This document shows positions 33,526 through 41,896 of a DNA stretch of 51,467 nt, in pieces. This DNA comes from Flavobacterium sp. (GTDB lineage Bacteria; Bacteroidota; Bacteroidia; Flavobacteriales; Flavobacteriaceae). The notes beneath the pieces were generated by a model, which worked only from the letters and a program-made list of their open reading frames with translations, was not told where the DNA came from and made no database searches. The stretch is taken from assembly GCF_030146175.1 (NCBI RefSeq), contig NZ_JASLCE010000086.1, positions 1 through 51,467 of the forward strand, written 5' to 3'. How positions within the stretch are numbered: position 1 is the first letter of the stretch; every line of letters starts with the position of its first letter. The position numbers and the translations under genes were made by a program.

Positions 33526-34605
33526 TTAGTTATTGAAATAGAAACCGTTTGGCATTACCCCTACGGTATACGTTCTCTGAAGTGTTCCGGCCATGTCGTA
33601 AACGGTTACTTTTCCGTTTGCTACATAATCGATAGCATCACCTACGTAGAATTTACTGTTTTGTGCTGCAAAACCGTAAACAGTAGTTGCTGTTGCAGTG
33701 AAAACCGGTGTTGTTGGTAAAGCCGCAGCACCTAGATCTTTTTTATAAACTCCTTTACCTTTCATAAAGTAAATGCTTCCTGCTTCGATATCCATAAGAG
33801 CTGGATGCTCACCCGCAGCAAAAGTAAGCGACTGCGCCAAAGCATTGGTCGCCAGGTTTACTGTTACCAGTTTTGCACTTGTTTCGGTACCCGACCAAGC
33901 CGGTTTTCCGGAACATAATACATATAATTCGTTATTGTTTATTTCCATAACAGACGGCACATCACCTACGGTAATCGTAGTCTGCACTACATCAGAACTA
34001 TTGATCAACGAAATTTTATCATTAAAACTATAGCCTCCTTTATGTGCTACATATAAAGCGTTATTATAGGCTACGATTTGCTCCGGTCCTTCCACTACAG
34101 CAATATTTCCTGTAATCTGATTGGTTGTAAGGTTTACGATTGCCACATAATCATCGGTAGCTACTCCGGCATCACCCCAGTTGGTTACATATCCTTTACC
34201 ATTGGCAAAAGCGATATATCTTGGGTTTTGTAATCCGGTTTGGATGGTTGCCACACTTTCGAAAGTATAGCGGTTCACCACTTCAATTTTGTTGCTTCCG
34301 TTTAAAACGATATACGCCAGGTCTCCGTTAAATCCAATACTCTGTGCTGTATTTCCCAAAACTTTTGTTGGGTTAACGGTATTGAAAATACTATTCTGGA
34401 ATAAGGTTGGGAATTCAGATGAGATATAACTTATTTCTGCATTCGGGGAACCGAAATTTCCTTCGTTCACTACCAGGACACCTTTTTCGTAGGCACCTTT
34501 AGACACGGCAGCCGGTGCTTCTTTGTAAACGATTTCCTCATCGGTACAAGAGGCAAAAAATACAGCTGTTAAAAGGCCTAAACCAAGTAATTTGTTGATT
34601 TTCAT
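33526..34605 (-). CDS. DUF5074/YncE-like beta-propeller lipoprotein (BtuG-like), first copy
   Basis: A 359-residue lipoprotein (LLTAVFFASCTDEE, lipobox FASC) with the same propeller plan as its neighbour (VLVVNEGNFGSPNAEISYI, AYIVLNGSNKIEVVNRYTF, GYVTNWGDAGVATDDYVAI). The first blades of the two are nearly identical in pattern, so they arose by tandem duplication and then diverged. The gene begins 5 bases after the TonB receptor and so shares its riboswitch control. Confidence 0.85.
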   Translation of the reverse strand: MKINKLLGLGLLTAVFFASCTDEEIVYKEAPAAVSKGAYEKGVLVVNEGNFGSPNAEISYISSEFPTLFQNSIFNTVNPTKVLGNTAQSIGFNGDLAYIVLNGSNKIEVVNRYTFESVATIQTGLQNPRYIAFANGKGYVTNWGDAGVATDDYVAIVNLTTNQITGNIAVVEGPEQIVAYNNALYVAHKGGYSFNDKISLINSSDVVQTTITVGDVPSVMEINNNELYVLCSGKPAWSGTETSAKLVTVNLATNALAQSLTFAAGEHPALMDIEAGSIYFMKGKGVYKKDLGAAALPTTPVFTATATTVYGFAAQNSKFYVGDAIDYVANGKVTVYDMAGTLQRTYTVGVMPNGFYFNN

Positions 34606-34610
34606 TTGTT

Positions 34611-36437
34611 TTAAAAAATTAAAGTTAGGGTTACATTATAGTTTCTGCCCGGCATTAAGCGACTGGCAACACTTTCATATTTTTCATTGGTCAGGTTTCG
34701 AACCTGCGCACCAAGACGGTAGGTGTTTTTCTTTCCGATACGGTAATCAATCCCAAAATTGGACACCAGATAGTCTTTTACCATATATTTCGGATCGTTG
34801 TCCGATAAGGTAAATACCTCACCATTATATAATGCCTGGTAATAGGCTCCAAAATTTTTAAAGGCATACGATACCGCTCCGGTCAGTTTATGATAGGGTA
34901 CATAAATAAGCTGTTTATTCGTATTTTCATCTTCCGAAACCGTATAGCCATAGGTTCCTTTTAATCCCAACTCATGCGATCCGAGTTTATGGGTGTAATC
35001 CAATAAAACTTCCGCTCCGTACGACTGCACTCTGTCGGTGTTTACCGGCGCCCAATAGCCTTCACTCGTAGGAAGCCAACGCAACATGTCTTTTATTTTC
35101 ATATAATAAGCGGTAGCCGTCAACTGCAATCCGCCAAAGGTAAACTCCTGTCCGAAGTCGGCCTGATAGGCACTTTCCGGTCGAAGATTCAGGTTTCCGC
35201 CCGGTTTCCAATAGAGGTCATTAAACGTCGGAATACGGAAATTATGGGAACCGTTTAGTTTTACTTTATACCAATTGGTAACGGCATAGGTCGCTCCGGC
35301 CGAAAACAAAAACGGACTTTGATACGCATCGGTAATTTCTTTTCGTCCGCTTACTTCGTAGGTAAACGCATCGGATACCTTATGCTTAAACAACACTACT
35401 CCGGAACCAATTTTGCGTTTGGCTTCACCAATACCTTCACCTTCTCCATCATTGATCGTATAATCGATAATGGCGTTTAGTTTTATGTTTTTGGTGATGG
35501 CATATACCACATCGTACTTGGCGATAAAAGTCTGTACTTCTCCAAACGAAAAGGCATCACTTTGGATATTGTCGTAATATTGATAACGTTCTTTTAGAAA
35601 AGCCGCTTTTACATTCGAGGTAAATTGTCCTGCGCTATTGGTCCACACCAACAAATTCCGACTGTTGGCATTGCGGTATTTGGTTCGGATCGCATTTTCG
35701 GAAGTAATGGAAAAATGCCGTTCGTCTTCGTAAAACTGACTGTATAGTTTCAGGATGTTTTTATCGTTGATCTTATAACCGATATTGGCATTGACCGTCG
35801 CATTATAGTATTCGCCATTGGTATTTTTTTCATCCGATCCGACAAAAGGATAATCGTTGTCCGAACTGTTGCGACTAAAACTGATTTGCGTATTCCATTT
35901 TTTAGTTCCGGCATTCAGACGGTACTGTGTATTGATTGTATTAAAACTACCATAACCCAGGTACAATTCATTCTGAAAGGCTTCGCGGAATCGGAAATCG
36001 GTATTTAAGTGAACCGTTCCTCCGATGGCACCACTTCCGTAGACCACACTTCCCCCACCCGATTTTACCGAGATGGAATTAAAATCGCGCGTGGTTACCG
36101 TATTAAAATCCGTCTGACCCAATAGCTGGGAATTGATATTGATTCCGTTCCACAACACGGCCGTTTGTTGCGCCGTAGTTCCTCTAAATGAAGCCGACGA
36201 CACCATTCCGTATCCGTTTTCTTTAAAATAGATCACGGAATTATAATTTAAAAGCGAAGTTAAAGCCGGTTGATTTTGTTGTATAATCGAATCGTTTAGT
36301 TTTAAAACGGTTTGCGACACGTTATTATCGCGTAGCTGAACGTCTGACACGATCACTTCGTTCAGGTTAATAGTATCGTTCTGGGCCAATAGCAACTGAC
36401 TCAAAAACAGAAATGCGAAAAGCAGTTTTAATCTCAT
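34611..36437 (-). CDS. btuB: BtuB-like TonB-dependent vitamin B12 receptor
   Basis: A 608-residue outer-membrane receptor with a signal peptide (LFAFLFLSQLLLAQ) and a TonB-box-like stretch (NLNEVIVSD). The plug follows (ALTSLLNYNSVIYFKENG, SFRGTTAQQTAVLWNGININ, SVKSGGGSVVYGSGAIGGTVHL) and then a 22-strand barrel ending in VTLTLIF. It has no carboxypeptidase-like N-terminal domain, as in BtuB. A cobalamin riboswitch lies in its leader, which fixes the substrate class. Confidence 0.9.
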   Translation of the reverse strand: MRLKLLFAFLFLSQLLLAQNDTINLNEVIVSDVQLRDNNVSQTVLKLNDSIIQQNQPALTSLLNYNSVIYFKENGYGMVSSASFRGTTAQQTAVLWNGININSQLLGQTDFNTVTTRDFNSISVKSGGGSVVYGSGAIGGTVHLNTDFRFREAFQNELYLGYGSFNTINTQYRLNAGTKKWNTQISFSRNSSDNDYPFVGSDEKNTNGEYYNATVNANIGYKINDKNILKLYSQFYEDERHFSITSENAIRTKYRNANSRNLLVWTNSAGQFTSNVKAAFLKERYQYYDNIQSDAFSFGEVQTFIAKYDVVYAITKNIKLNAIIDYTINDGEGEGIGEAKRKIGSGVVLFKHKVSDAFTYEVSGRKEITDAYQSPFLFSAGATYAVTNWYKVKLNGSHNFRIPTFNDLYWKPGGNLNLRPESAYQADFGQEFTFGGLQLTATAYYMKIKDMLRWLPTSEGYWAPVNTDRVQSYGAEVLLDYTHKLGSHELGLKGTYGYTVSEDENTNKQLIYVPYHKLTGAVSYAFKNFGAYYQALYNGEVFTLSDNDPKYMVKDYLVSNFGIDYRIGKKNTYRLGAQVRNLTNEKYESVASRLMPGRNYNVTLTLIF

Positions 36438-36485
36438 AGTCTTAACAAGCCTTTTTTCCCGAAAGCTTTTAATTATTATTTACTA

Positions 36486-36655
36486 TGGCAGGTCTCCTGG
36501 CTTGCGTCCTGTGGTTCACCTTCCCGTAACGATACGTTACAGTGGTCGAAGCATAACAACAGGCATTCTCCGGTTTTTCGGAAGAACAAAGCTCACAGTT
36601 GCGGGTACAGCTCAAGATTATATCCATAAATCCGGACGACACTTGATTCCCTTTT
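36486..36655 (-). ncRNA. cobalamin riboswitch
   Basis: Read on the minus strand, the leader contains, in order, GGGAATCAAGTG, the hallmark TACCCGCAACTGTGA, CCACTG, GGGAAGGTG and the closing GCAAGCCAGGAGACCTGCC. This is the conserved core and B12 box of the adenosylcobalamin riboswitch. It ends about 49 bases before the start of the BtuB-like gene and should switch off the receptor, DUF5074 and surface-protein genes when cobalamin is plentiful. The divergent BtuFCD-like operon lies outside its reach. Confidence 0.95.
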
Positions 36656-36697
36656 AATATACTCAGCGAATCGCTTAAGTATAACCATAATACGTTG

Positions 36698-36705
36698 CAA
36701 AGATA
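36698..36705 (-). promoter_or_regulatory. -7 promoter element for the riboswitch RNA
   Basis: On the minus strand TATCTTTG, a perfect TAnnTTTG, lies about 45 bases before the first conserved riboswitch segment. No TTG lies at the usual distance. Confidence 0.5.
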
Positions 36706-36779
36706 GTCGTAAGATTGAAATTATCTAATCCTAAAACCTTTTTTTTGCATATCCTACAAAAATACATCGAAAATAAATT

Positions 36780-36787
36780 TATTTTTG
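36780..36787 (+). promoter_or_regulatory. -7 element of the BtuFCD-like operon
   Basis: TATTTTTG fits TAnnTTTG and lies 22 bases before the ATG at 36810. The -33 region is not convincing. Confidence 0.4.
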
Positions 36788-36809
36788 CAGAAACCGCAAC
36801 CGCCATATT

Positions 36810-37952
36810 ATGAAAAAAATAGCGCTTTTAGCTTTACTTTCTCTGGGATTACTAACCGCAACCAGCTGTAAAAAAGAACCACAAACTTCCGAAAAAACAG
36901 TGGCTACCGGAACCAACAGTATCGAATATGCCAAAGGACTTTCCCTTTATCAGTACGAAGGATACAGCGTGGTAAAAGTGACCAATCCGTGGCCGGATGC
37001 AAAAGAAGGTTTTACCTATATTTTACAGGAAAAAGGCGGAATTATTCCGGACAGTCTTCAGAAATATACCACGATTGCAGTACCGGTACAATCGGTTGTG
37101 GTAACCTCAACCACTCATATACCGGCATTGGAATTATTAGGCGTGGAAGACAAACTGGTTGGTTTCCCGAATACGGATTATATTTCGTCCGAAAAAACAC
37201 GAGCGCGTATCGATGCGAAAAAAGTAAAAGAAGTCGGTAAAAACGAAAGTCTGAATACCGAAGTGATGATCGACCTCGATCCGGGTGTTGTCGTTGGTTT
37301 TAGTATCGACAGTAATAATAAAACGTATTCCGCACTGGAAAAAGCCGGTTTAAAAGTAGTATATAACGGCGACTGGACCGAGCAAACCCCATTAGGGAAA
37401 GCCGAATGGATCAAACTAATTGGTGCTTTATTCGGAAAAAACAAAGAAGCCGAAACCCTGTTTAACAACATCAAAAAAGACTATACCGAAGCACAGGCTA
37501 TTGCCAAAAACGCCACAAAACAACCGACCGTATTTAGCGGCGCGATGTATCAGGACACCTGGTATTTACCGCAAGGCGACAGTTGGGCGGCCGTTTTCCT
37601 AAAAGATGCCAATGCCAATTATTTATGGAAAGATTCCAAAGGAACCGGAAGTGCTTCCGTTTCGTTTGAAGCCGTTTTTGACAAGGCTCAGAATGCCGAT
37701 TTCTGGATTGCGCCGGGCGATTATTCATCGATTAAAGAATTATTGGATGCCAATCCGCATTATGCGCAGTTCAATGCACTAAAAAACAAACAAGTTTATT
37801 CATTTGCTTTAAAAAGAGGTCCGAAAGGCGGTTTTATGTATTTTGAACTGGCACCAACCCGTCCGGATCTGGTTTTAAAAGATATGATCCGTATTGTACA
37901 TCCGGAATTACTACCGGATTACCAACTGTATTTTTTCCAAAAATTAAAGTAA
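36810..37952 (+). CDS. btuF: ABC transporter substrate-binding lipoprotein, BtuF-like
   Basis: A 380-residue lipoprotein (LGLLTATSCKKEP) of the type III periplasmic binding-protein fold, with IAVPVQSVVVTSTTHIPALELLGVEDKLVGF early and VFSGAMYQDTWYLPQGDSW late. The long inter-lobe helix (LIGALFGKNKEAETLFNNIKKDY) is typical. The family binds corrinoids, haem or siderophores. The divergent B12 riboswitch operon points to corrinoids. Permease and ATPase genes follow at once. Confidence 0.85.
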   Translation: MKKIALLALLSLGLLTATSCKKEPQTSEKTVATGTNSIEYAKGLSLYQYEGYSVVKVTNPWPDAKEGFTYILQEKGGIIPDSLQKYTTIAVPVQSVVVTSTTHIPALELLGVEDKLVGFPNTDYISSEKTRARIDAKKVKEVGKNESLNTEVMIDLDPGVVVGFSIDSNNKTYSALEKAGLKVVYNGDWTEQTPLGKAEWIKLIGALFGKNKEAETLFNNIKKDYTEAQAIAKNATKQPTVFSGAMYQDTWYLPQGDSWAAVFLKDANANYLWKDSKGTGSASVSFEAVFDKAQNADFWIAPGDYSSIKELLDANPHYAQFNALKNKQVYSFALKRGPKGGFMYFELAPTRPDLVLKDMIRIVHPELLPDYQLYFFQKLK

Positions 37953-37953
37953 T

Positions 37954-38985
37954 TTGATCGCTACCAACCGCCATAAACTGTTATTCGGATTACTGGGAAT
38001 TACCCTGATCGTACTTTTTCTGATCAATATCGGAACGGGTTCTGTTTCCGTACCTTTAAAGGAAATCCTAAACAGTCTCACCGGTAATGAAGTCAGTAAA
38101 AAATCGTGGGAATATATTATCCTGAATTACCGTCTACCCAAAGCGTTCACCGCCATATTGGCCGGAATGGGCTTATCGATTAGCGGTTTACTAATGCAGA
38201 CCTTATTCCGCAATCCGCTGGCCGGACCTTATGTTCTCGGATTAAGTTCGGGAGCGAGTTTGGGAGTGGCGTTTGTCATCTTGGGCGCTGGAATTTTACC
38301 GGTTTTTTTACGCGATCTGCTGGTTTCCTCCTACGGCATCGTAATCGCTTCTACATTGGGTAGCTTTTTGGTTTTAATGGCCGTTCTGTTTGTATCACGT
38401 CAGTTACGGGATACGATGGCGATACTGATCGTTGGTTTGATGTTTGGGAACTTTGCCTCGGCCATTGTTGGCGTACTAACCTATTTCAGTACCGCCGAAC
38501 AATTGCAAAAATTCACATTCTGGTCGTTGGGAAGTCTCGGAAACCTGTCGTGGACTTCGATCACAATACTTTGTACCACCGTGTTTATCGGTATGCTGTT
38601 AAGCCTTATCAGTATCAAGCCCTTAAATGCGTTGCTTTTAGGTGAAAATTATGCCCGTAGCCTTGGGATCAATTTTGGAAGAATCCGTTTTATCATTATC
38701 ATCGCCACGAGTTTATTGGCCGGAAGCATTACCGCTTTTGCCGGACCTATTGCTTTTGTCGGATTAGCCGTGCCACATATGGCCAAACTGTTGTTCCAAA
38801 CCAGCAATCATGCCATATTATTTTGGGCGACTTTAGTATTAGGCGCGGCGATTATGCTTTTATGCGATACGCTTTCGCAAATGCCGGGTAGTGAAATGAC
38901 CTTACCGATTAACGCCATCACGTCACTGATCGGTGCTCCGGTAGTGATCTGGTTATTACTCCGAAAACGCAAAATGATCAACTAA
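37954..38985 (+). CDS. btuC: FecCD/BtuC-family ABC permease
   Basis: A 343-residue inner-membrane permease with about ten helices and the family phrases LPKAFTAILAGMGLSISGLLMQTLFRNPLAGPYVLG and GPIAFVGLAVPHMAK. The start is a TTG at 37954, one base after the stop of the binding-protein gene. An in-frame stop lies just upstream and the first in-frame ATG is far inside the conserved region, so TTG is required. The gene overlaps the ATPase gene by one base (TAATG). Confidence 0.88.
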   Translation: MIATNRHKLLFGLLGITLIVLFLINIGTGSVSVPLKEILNSLTGNEVSKKSWEYIILNYRLPKAFTAILAGMGLSISGLLMQTLFRNPLAGPYVLGLSSGASLGVAFVILGAGILPVFLRDLLVSSYGIVIASTLGSFLVLMAVLFVSRQLRDTMAILIVGLMFGNFASAIVGVLTYFSTAEQLQKFTFWSLGSLGNLSWTSITILCTTVFIGMLLSLISIKPLNALLLGENYARSLGINFGRIRFIIIIATSLLAGSITAFAGPIAFVGLAVPHMAKLLFQTSNHAILFWATLVLGAAIMLLCDTLSQMPGSEMTLPINAITSLIGAPVVIWLLLRKRKMIN

Positions 38986-39773
38986 TGGAGGCCCTACAAA
39001 ACAACATCCTAACAGCTTCCGGTCTGACCATTGGTTACAAAACCAAAAAGGTCACCACCGTTATCGCCGAACAACTGCAACTGGAATTACCATTAGGGAA
39101 ACTCATCACATTAATCGGTAGTAATGGTATTGGAAAATCGACCTTATTACGCACCCTTACCGGGATTCAGAAACCGTTGGAAGGAACCGTTTTACTTAAC
39201 GATAAAAATATTAGCGCTTACGATCCGCTTGAACTGGCGCAACATCTAAGCCTGGTACTTACCGAAAAACTACCGCCGAGTAACCTTAGTGTTTTCGAAC
39301 TGGTAGCACTGGGTCGGCAACCGTATACCAACTGGCTTGGTACACTTTCTGATGACGACATCGCTCAGGTTAAAAAAGCTTTGGAACTCACCCAGATCTC
39401 ACATCTGTCCGATAAAAGACATTATGAGATTAGCGACGGACAATTACAAAAAGTACTCGTAGCCCGTGCGTTGGCTCAGGATACGCCGCTGATCATTCTG
39501 GATGAACCGACTACCCATCTGGATCTTTTACACAAAGTGACCTTGTTTCAACTTTTAAAACGACTGGCACACGAAACCGGAAAATGTATTTTGTTTTCCA
39601 CTCATGATATCGACCTGGCCATACAACTTAGCGATGAAATGATTGTGATGTTACCGGGAACCGTTTTACAGGATACGCCGTGTAACCTAATTGCGAATCA
39701 GATATTTGATCAGCTTTTTAAAGACGAAAACATTGTATTCGACAGCGAAAAAGGGAAGTTTATCATTCGCTAA
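38985..39773 (+). CDS. btuD: ABC transporter ATP-binding protein, BtuD-like
   Basis: A 262-residue ATPase. It has Walker A GSNGIGKST, Q-loop region LSLVLTEKLP, signature SDGQLQK (in place of SGGQ), Walker B LIILDEPTTHLD and the H-loop FSTHD. It belongs to the iron/B12 subfamily that pairs with FecCD permeases. TAATG overlap couples its translation to the permease. It completes a BtuCDF-type importer. Confidence 0.88.
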   Translation: MEALQNNILTASGLTIGYKTKKVTTVIAEQLQLELPLGKLITLIGSNGIGKSTLLRTLTGIQKPLEGTVLLNDKNISAYDPLELAQHLSLVLTEKLPPSNLSVFELVALGRQPYTNWLGTLSDDDIAQVKKALELTQISHLSDKRHYEISDGQLQKVLVARALAQDTPLIILDEPTTHLDLLHKVTLFQLLKRLAHETGKCILFSTHDIDLAIQLSDEMIVMLPGTVLQDTPCNLIANQIFDQLFKDENIVFDSEKGKFIIR

Positions 39774-39817
39774 ATCCAATTCGGTTTTGTAATTTTAACC
39801 GAACAAAAAAAATTATC

Positions 39818-40591
39818 ATGAACTGGAAAACCCCAACCACTGCTCTGATATTAATGCTAACCAGCAGTATTGCTCAGGCGCAACTCAAAACAATCGATTA
39901 TTCCGATGGTAAACAAGCCCTTCAGGGTTTGATAGCCACTCCCAAAAAAGCAAAAGCCAATAAACCGGGTGTCCTGATTTTACCTGCCTGGATGGGCATT
40001 GATGCCAATGCAAAAGAAAGCGCTCAGGAATTGGAAAAACTGGGTTACTACGCTTTTGTAGCCGATATTTACGGTGTGGGCAACAAACCGGAAAATACCA
40101 AACAGGCCGGAGAACGCGCCGGTTTTTACAAAAAGAATCCGTCGGAATATCAAAAACGCATCCGATTGGCCATGGACGAACTGGTAAAACAAGGTGCCAA
40201 TCCGAAAGAACTGGCCGTAATAGGGTATTGTTTTGGCGGAACCGGAGCCATTGAAGCTGCACGGGCAAATTTCCCGGTAAAAGGTATTGTCTCTTTTCAC
40301 GGTGGATTAGGAAAAGAACAGGGTGAAAAAACCGGATTGATCCAACCAAAAGTACTGATCCTTCACGGTGCCGATGATCCGTATGTACCGGAAAGCGACA
40401 TTAAAAGTTTTCAACAGGAAATGCGCGATGCCAAAGCCGACTGGCAGATGGTGTATTATGCCAATTCCGTTCACGGTTTTACGCATAAAGATGCCGGAAG
40501 CGATAACAGTAAAGGCGTAGCCTATAACGAAAAAGCAGCCAAGCGTTCGTGGAAAGCCATGCTTGACTTTTTTGATGAGATTTTTAAATAA
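39818..40591 (+). CDS. dienelactone hydrolase family protein, secreted
   Basis: A 257-residue alpha/beta hydrolase with a signal peptide (MLTSSIAQA). It has LPAWMGIDANAKESAQELEKLGYYAF, the nucleophile motif GYCFGGTGA (Cys in place of Ser, as in dienelactone hydrolases), the acid in HGADDPYVP and the His in SVHGFTH. These hydrolyse enol-lactones or related esters. The periplasmic location is unlike classical cytoplasmic ClcD and suggests another substrate. It stands alone, followed by two strong hairpins. Confidence 0.87.
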   Translation: MNWKTPTTALILMLTSSIAQAQLKTIDYSDGKQALQGLIATPKKAKANKPGVLILPAWMGIDANAKESAQELEKLGYYAFVADIYGVGNKPENTKQAGERAGFYKKNPSEYQKRIRLAMDELVKQGANPKELAVIGYCFGGTGAIEAARANFPVKGIVSFHGGLGKEQGEKTGLIQPKVLILHGADDPYVPESDIKSFQQEMRDAKADWQMVYYANSVHGFTHKDAGSDNSKGVAYNEKAAKRSWKAMLDFFDEIFK

Positions 40592-40606
40592 AGTATAGAA
40601 ATAAAA

Positions 40607-40637
40607 AACCAGTCAGGTTTTAGAAACCTGACTGGTT
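40607..40637 (+). terminator. long perfect hairpin, first of a tandem pair
   Basis: AACCAGTCAGGTTT / AAACCTGACTGGTT with a 3-base loop: a perfect 14-base-pair stem 16 bases after the hydrolase stop. It looks like a dispersed palindromic repeat that also works as a terminator. Confidence 0.8.
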
Positions 40638-40649
40638 ATAATTAATACG

Positions 40650-40684
40650 AAGACCTGTCCGGTTTTGGAAACCGGACAGGTCTT
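40650..40684. terminator. long perfect hairpin, second of a tandem pair
   Basis: AAGACCTGTCCGGTTT / AAACCGGACAGGTCTT with a 3-base loop: a perfect 16-base-pair stem, related in sequence to the hairpin 13 bases to its left. It lies 22 bases from the stop of the convergent VOC gene, so it can end transcripts from both sides. Confidence 0.8.
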
Positions 40685-40706
40685 ATTTTATAGAATGATC
40701 AAGGTG

Positions 40707-41141
40707 TTATGATCCTTTTTGTTCGTAATCGTAGTTTACCATCCAGTGGATTCCGAATTTATCGGTAAACATTCCGAATAAAGCACCCCAGAATGTTTTT
40801 TCCAAAGGCATGGTTACTTTTCCTCCGGCTGAAAGTCCTTCGAAAATACGTTTTGCATCCGCTTCCGAATCAGCATTGATCGAGATCGAAATATTATCCC
40901 CGGCTGTAACAGCATGTCCGCCGCAACCTTCAGATGTATCACTTCCCATTAATACCGTTCCGCCAATTGGAAGACTTACGTGCATGATTTTTTCTTGTTC
41001 CGATTCCGGAATAGGTTGTTCGGAAGGCATATCTTTAAACTTCCCTTTGTATTGGAATTCACCACCAAATACCGATTGGTAAAAATCAAACGCCGCCTCA
41101 CAGGTACCGTTGAATGTTAGATAAGGATTTACATTTGCCAT
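40707..41141 (-). CDS. VOC-family (PhnB-like) protein
   Basis: I start at the ATG at 41141 (MANVNPYLTFNGTCEAAFDFYQSVFGG), where the family begins, rather than 13 codons earlier. The 144-residue protein shows the PhnB/DUF1338-like vicinal-oxygen-chelate fold: IMHVSLPIGGTVLMGSD, ISINADSEADAKRIFEGL, EKTFWGALFGMFTDKFGIHWMVN. The family is broad, and the reaction cannot be named. Confidence 0.87.
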   Translation of the reverse strand: MANVNPYLTFNGTCEAAFDFYQSVFGGEFQYKGKFKDMPSEQPIPESEQEKIMHVSLPIGGTVLMGSDTSEGCGGHAVTAGDNISISINADSEADAKRIFEGLSAGGKVTMPLEKTFWGALFGMFTDKFGIHWMVNYDYEQKGS

Positions 41142-41269
41142 AATTTTGTTGTTTTTTGTTTGTTTTGTTTGGAACCTCAAATGTAGCCAATATTCAAATC
41201 CGACGCGTAAACTGCTCGTTATTTTTTAGGATGATCAACTGGTGATTTTCTAGTAAAAAAAATGCGCTA

Positions 41270-41851
41270 TTATAGTGATTCCGGCAATTCAAAATGTGCT
41301 ACTTCGCGCACTGCTCCGGCTTCGAGATTTTGTAGTGTTATAGTTCCAATTCGCACGCGAACGAGACGTAACGTTGGAAAGCCCACAGCTGCTGTCATTT
41401 TTCGTACCTGACGGAATTTCCCTTCGGTAAGCGTTATCGAAACCCAACTGGTTGGTCCGTGTCGTTCGTCGCGGATTCTTCGTCCCACTCCTATATAATC
41501 CGGTAATTCGGTTATACCCCTCGCTTCACAGTTTTTTGTAGTGTACCGCGTTCCTTTTACCCCGATTTCGACGCCCTTTTGCAAGGCTTCGACTGCTTCG
41601 GCCGTGATGATTCCGTCTACCTGAGCATAGTATTCTTTGGCTACGGTTTTGCTACGCACTCGTTCACTCATCATACCGTCGGTTGTGAGGAGCAATAAGC
41701 CCTCCGAATCTTCATCCAGTCGGCCGATAGCCATCGTTCCTTCCGGAAAAGCATGGAGTTCGCCCAGTAGTTTTTTATGTCGTTTCTTTTCATAAATAAA
41801 CTGACTCAGATAGCCATGCGGTTTGTGGATCAGAAAATGATGGTGTGCCAT
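41270..41851 (-). CDS. rRNA pseudouridine synthase, RluE/RsuA type
   Basis: A 193-residue enzyme without an S4 domain. It has the catalytic aspartate motif GRLDEDSEGLLLLT, the KPHGYLSQF start motif and the C-terminal GKFRQVRKMTAAVGFPTLRLVRVRIG block. Size and layout match RluE, which modifies 23S rRNA near position 2457 in E. coli; the exact target here is inferred. It lies 45 bases downstream of the lanthipeptide dehydratase genes on the same strand and may receive read-through. Confidence 0.88.
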   Translation of the reverse strand: MAHHHFLIHKPHGYLSQFIYEKKRHKKLLGELHAFPEGTMAIGRLDEDSEGLLLLTTDGMMSERVRSKTVAKEYYAQVDGIITAEAVEALQKGVEIGVKGTRYTTKNCEARGITELPDYIGVGRRIRDERHGPTSWVSITLTEGKFRQVRKMTAAVGFPTLRLVRVRIGTITLQNLEAGAVREVAHFELPESL

Positions 41852-41896
41852 AACAGTGGTATTTGCGGCAAAAATACACTTTTTTAATTGTATCGA

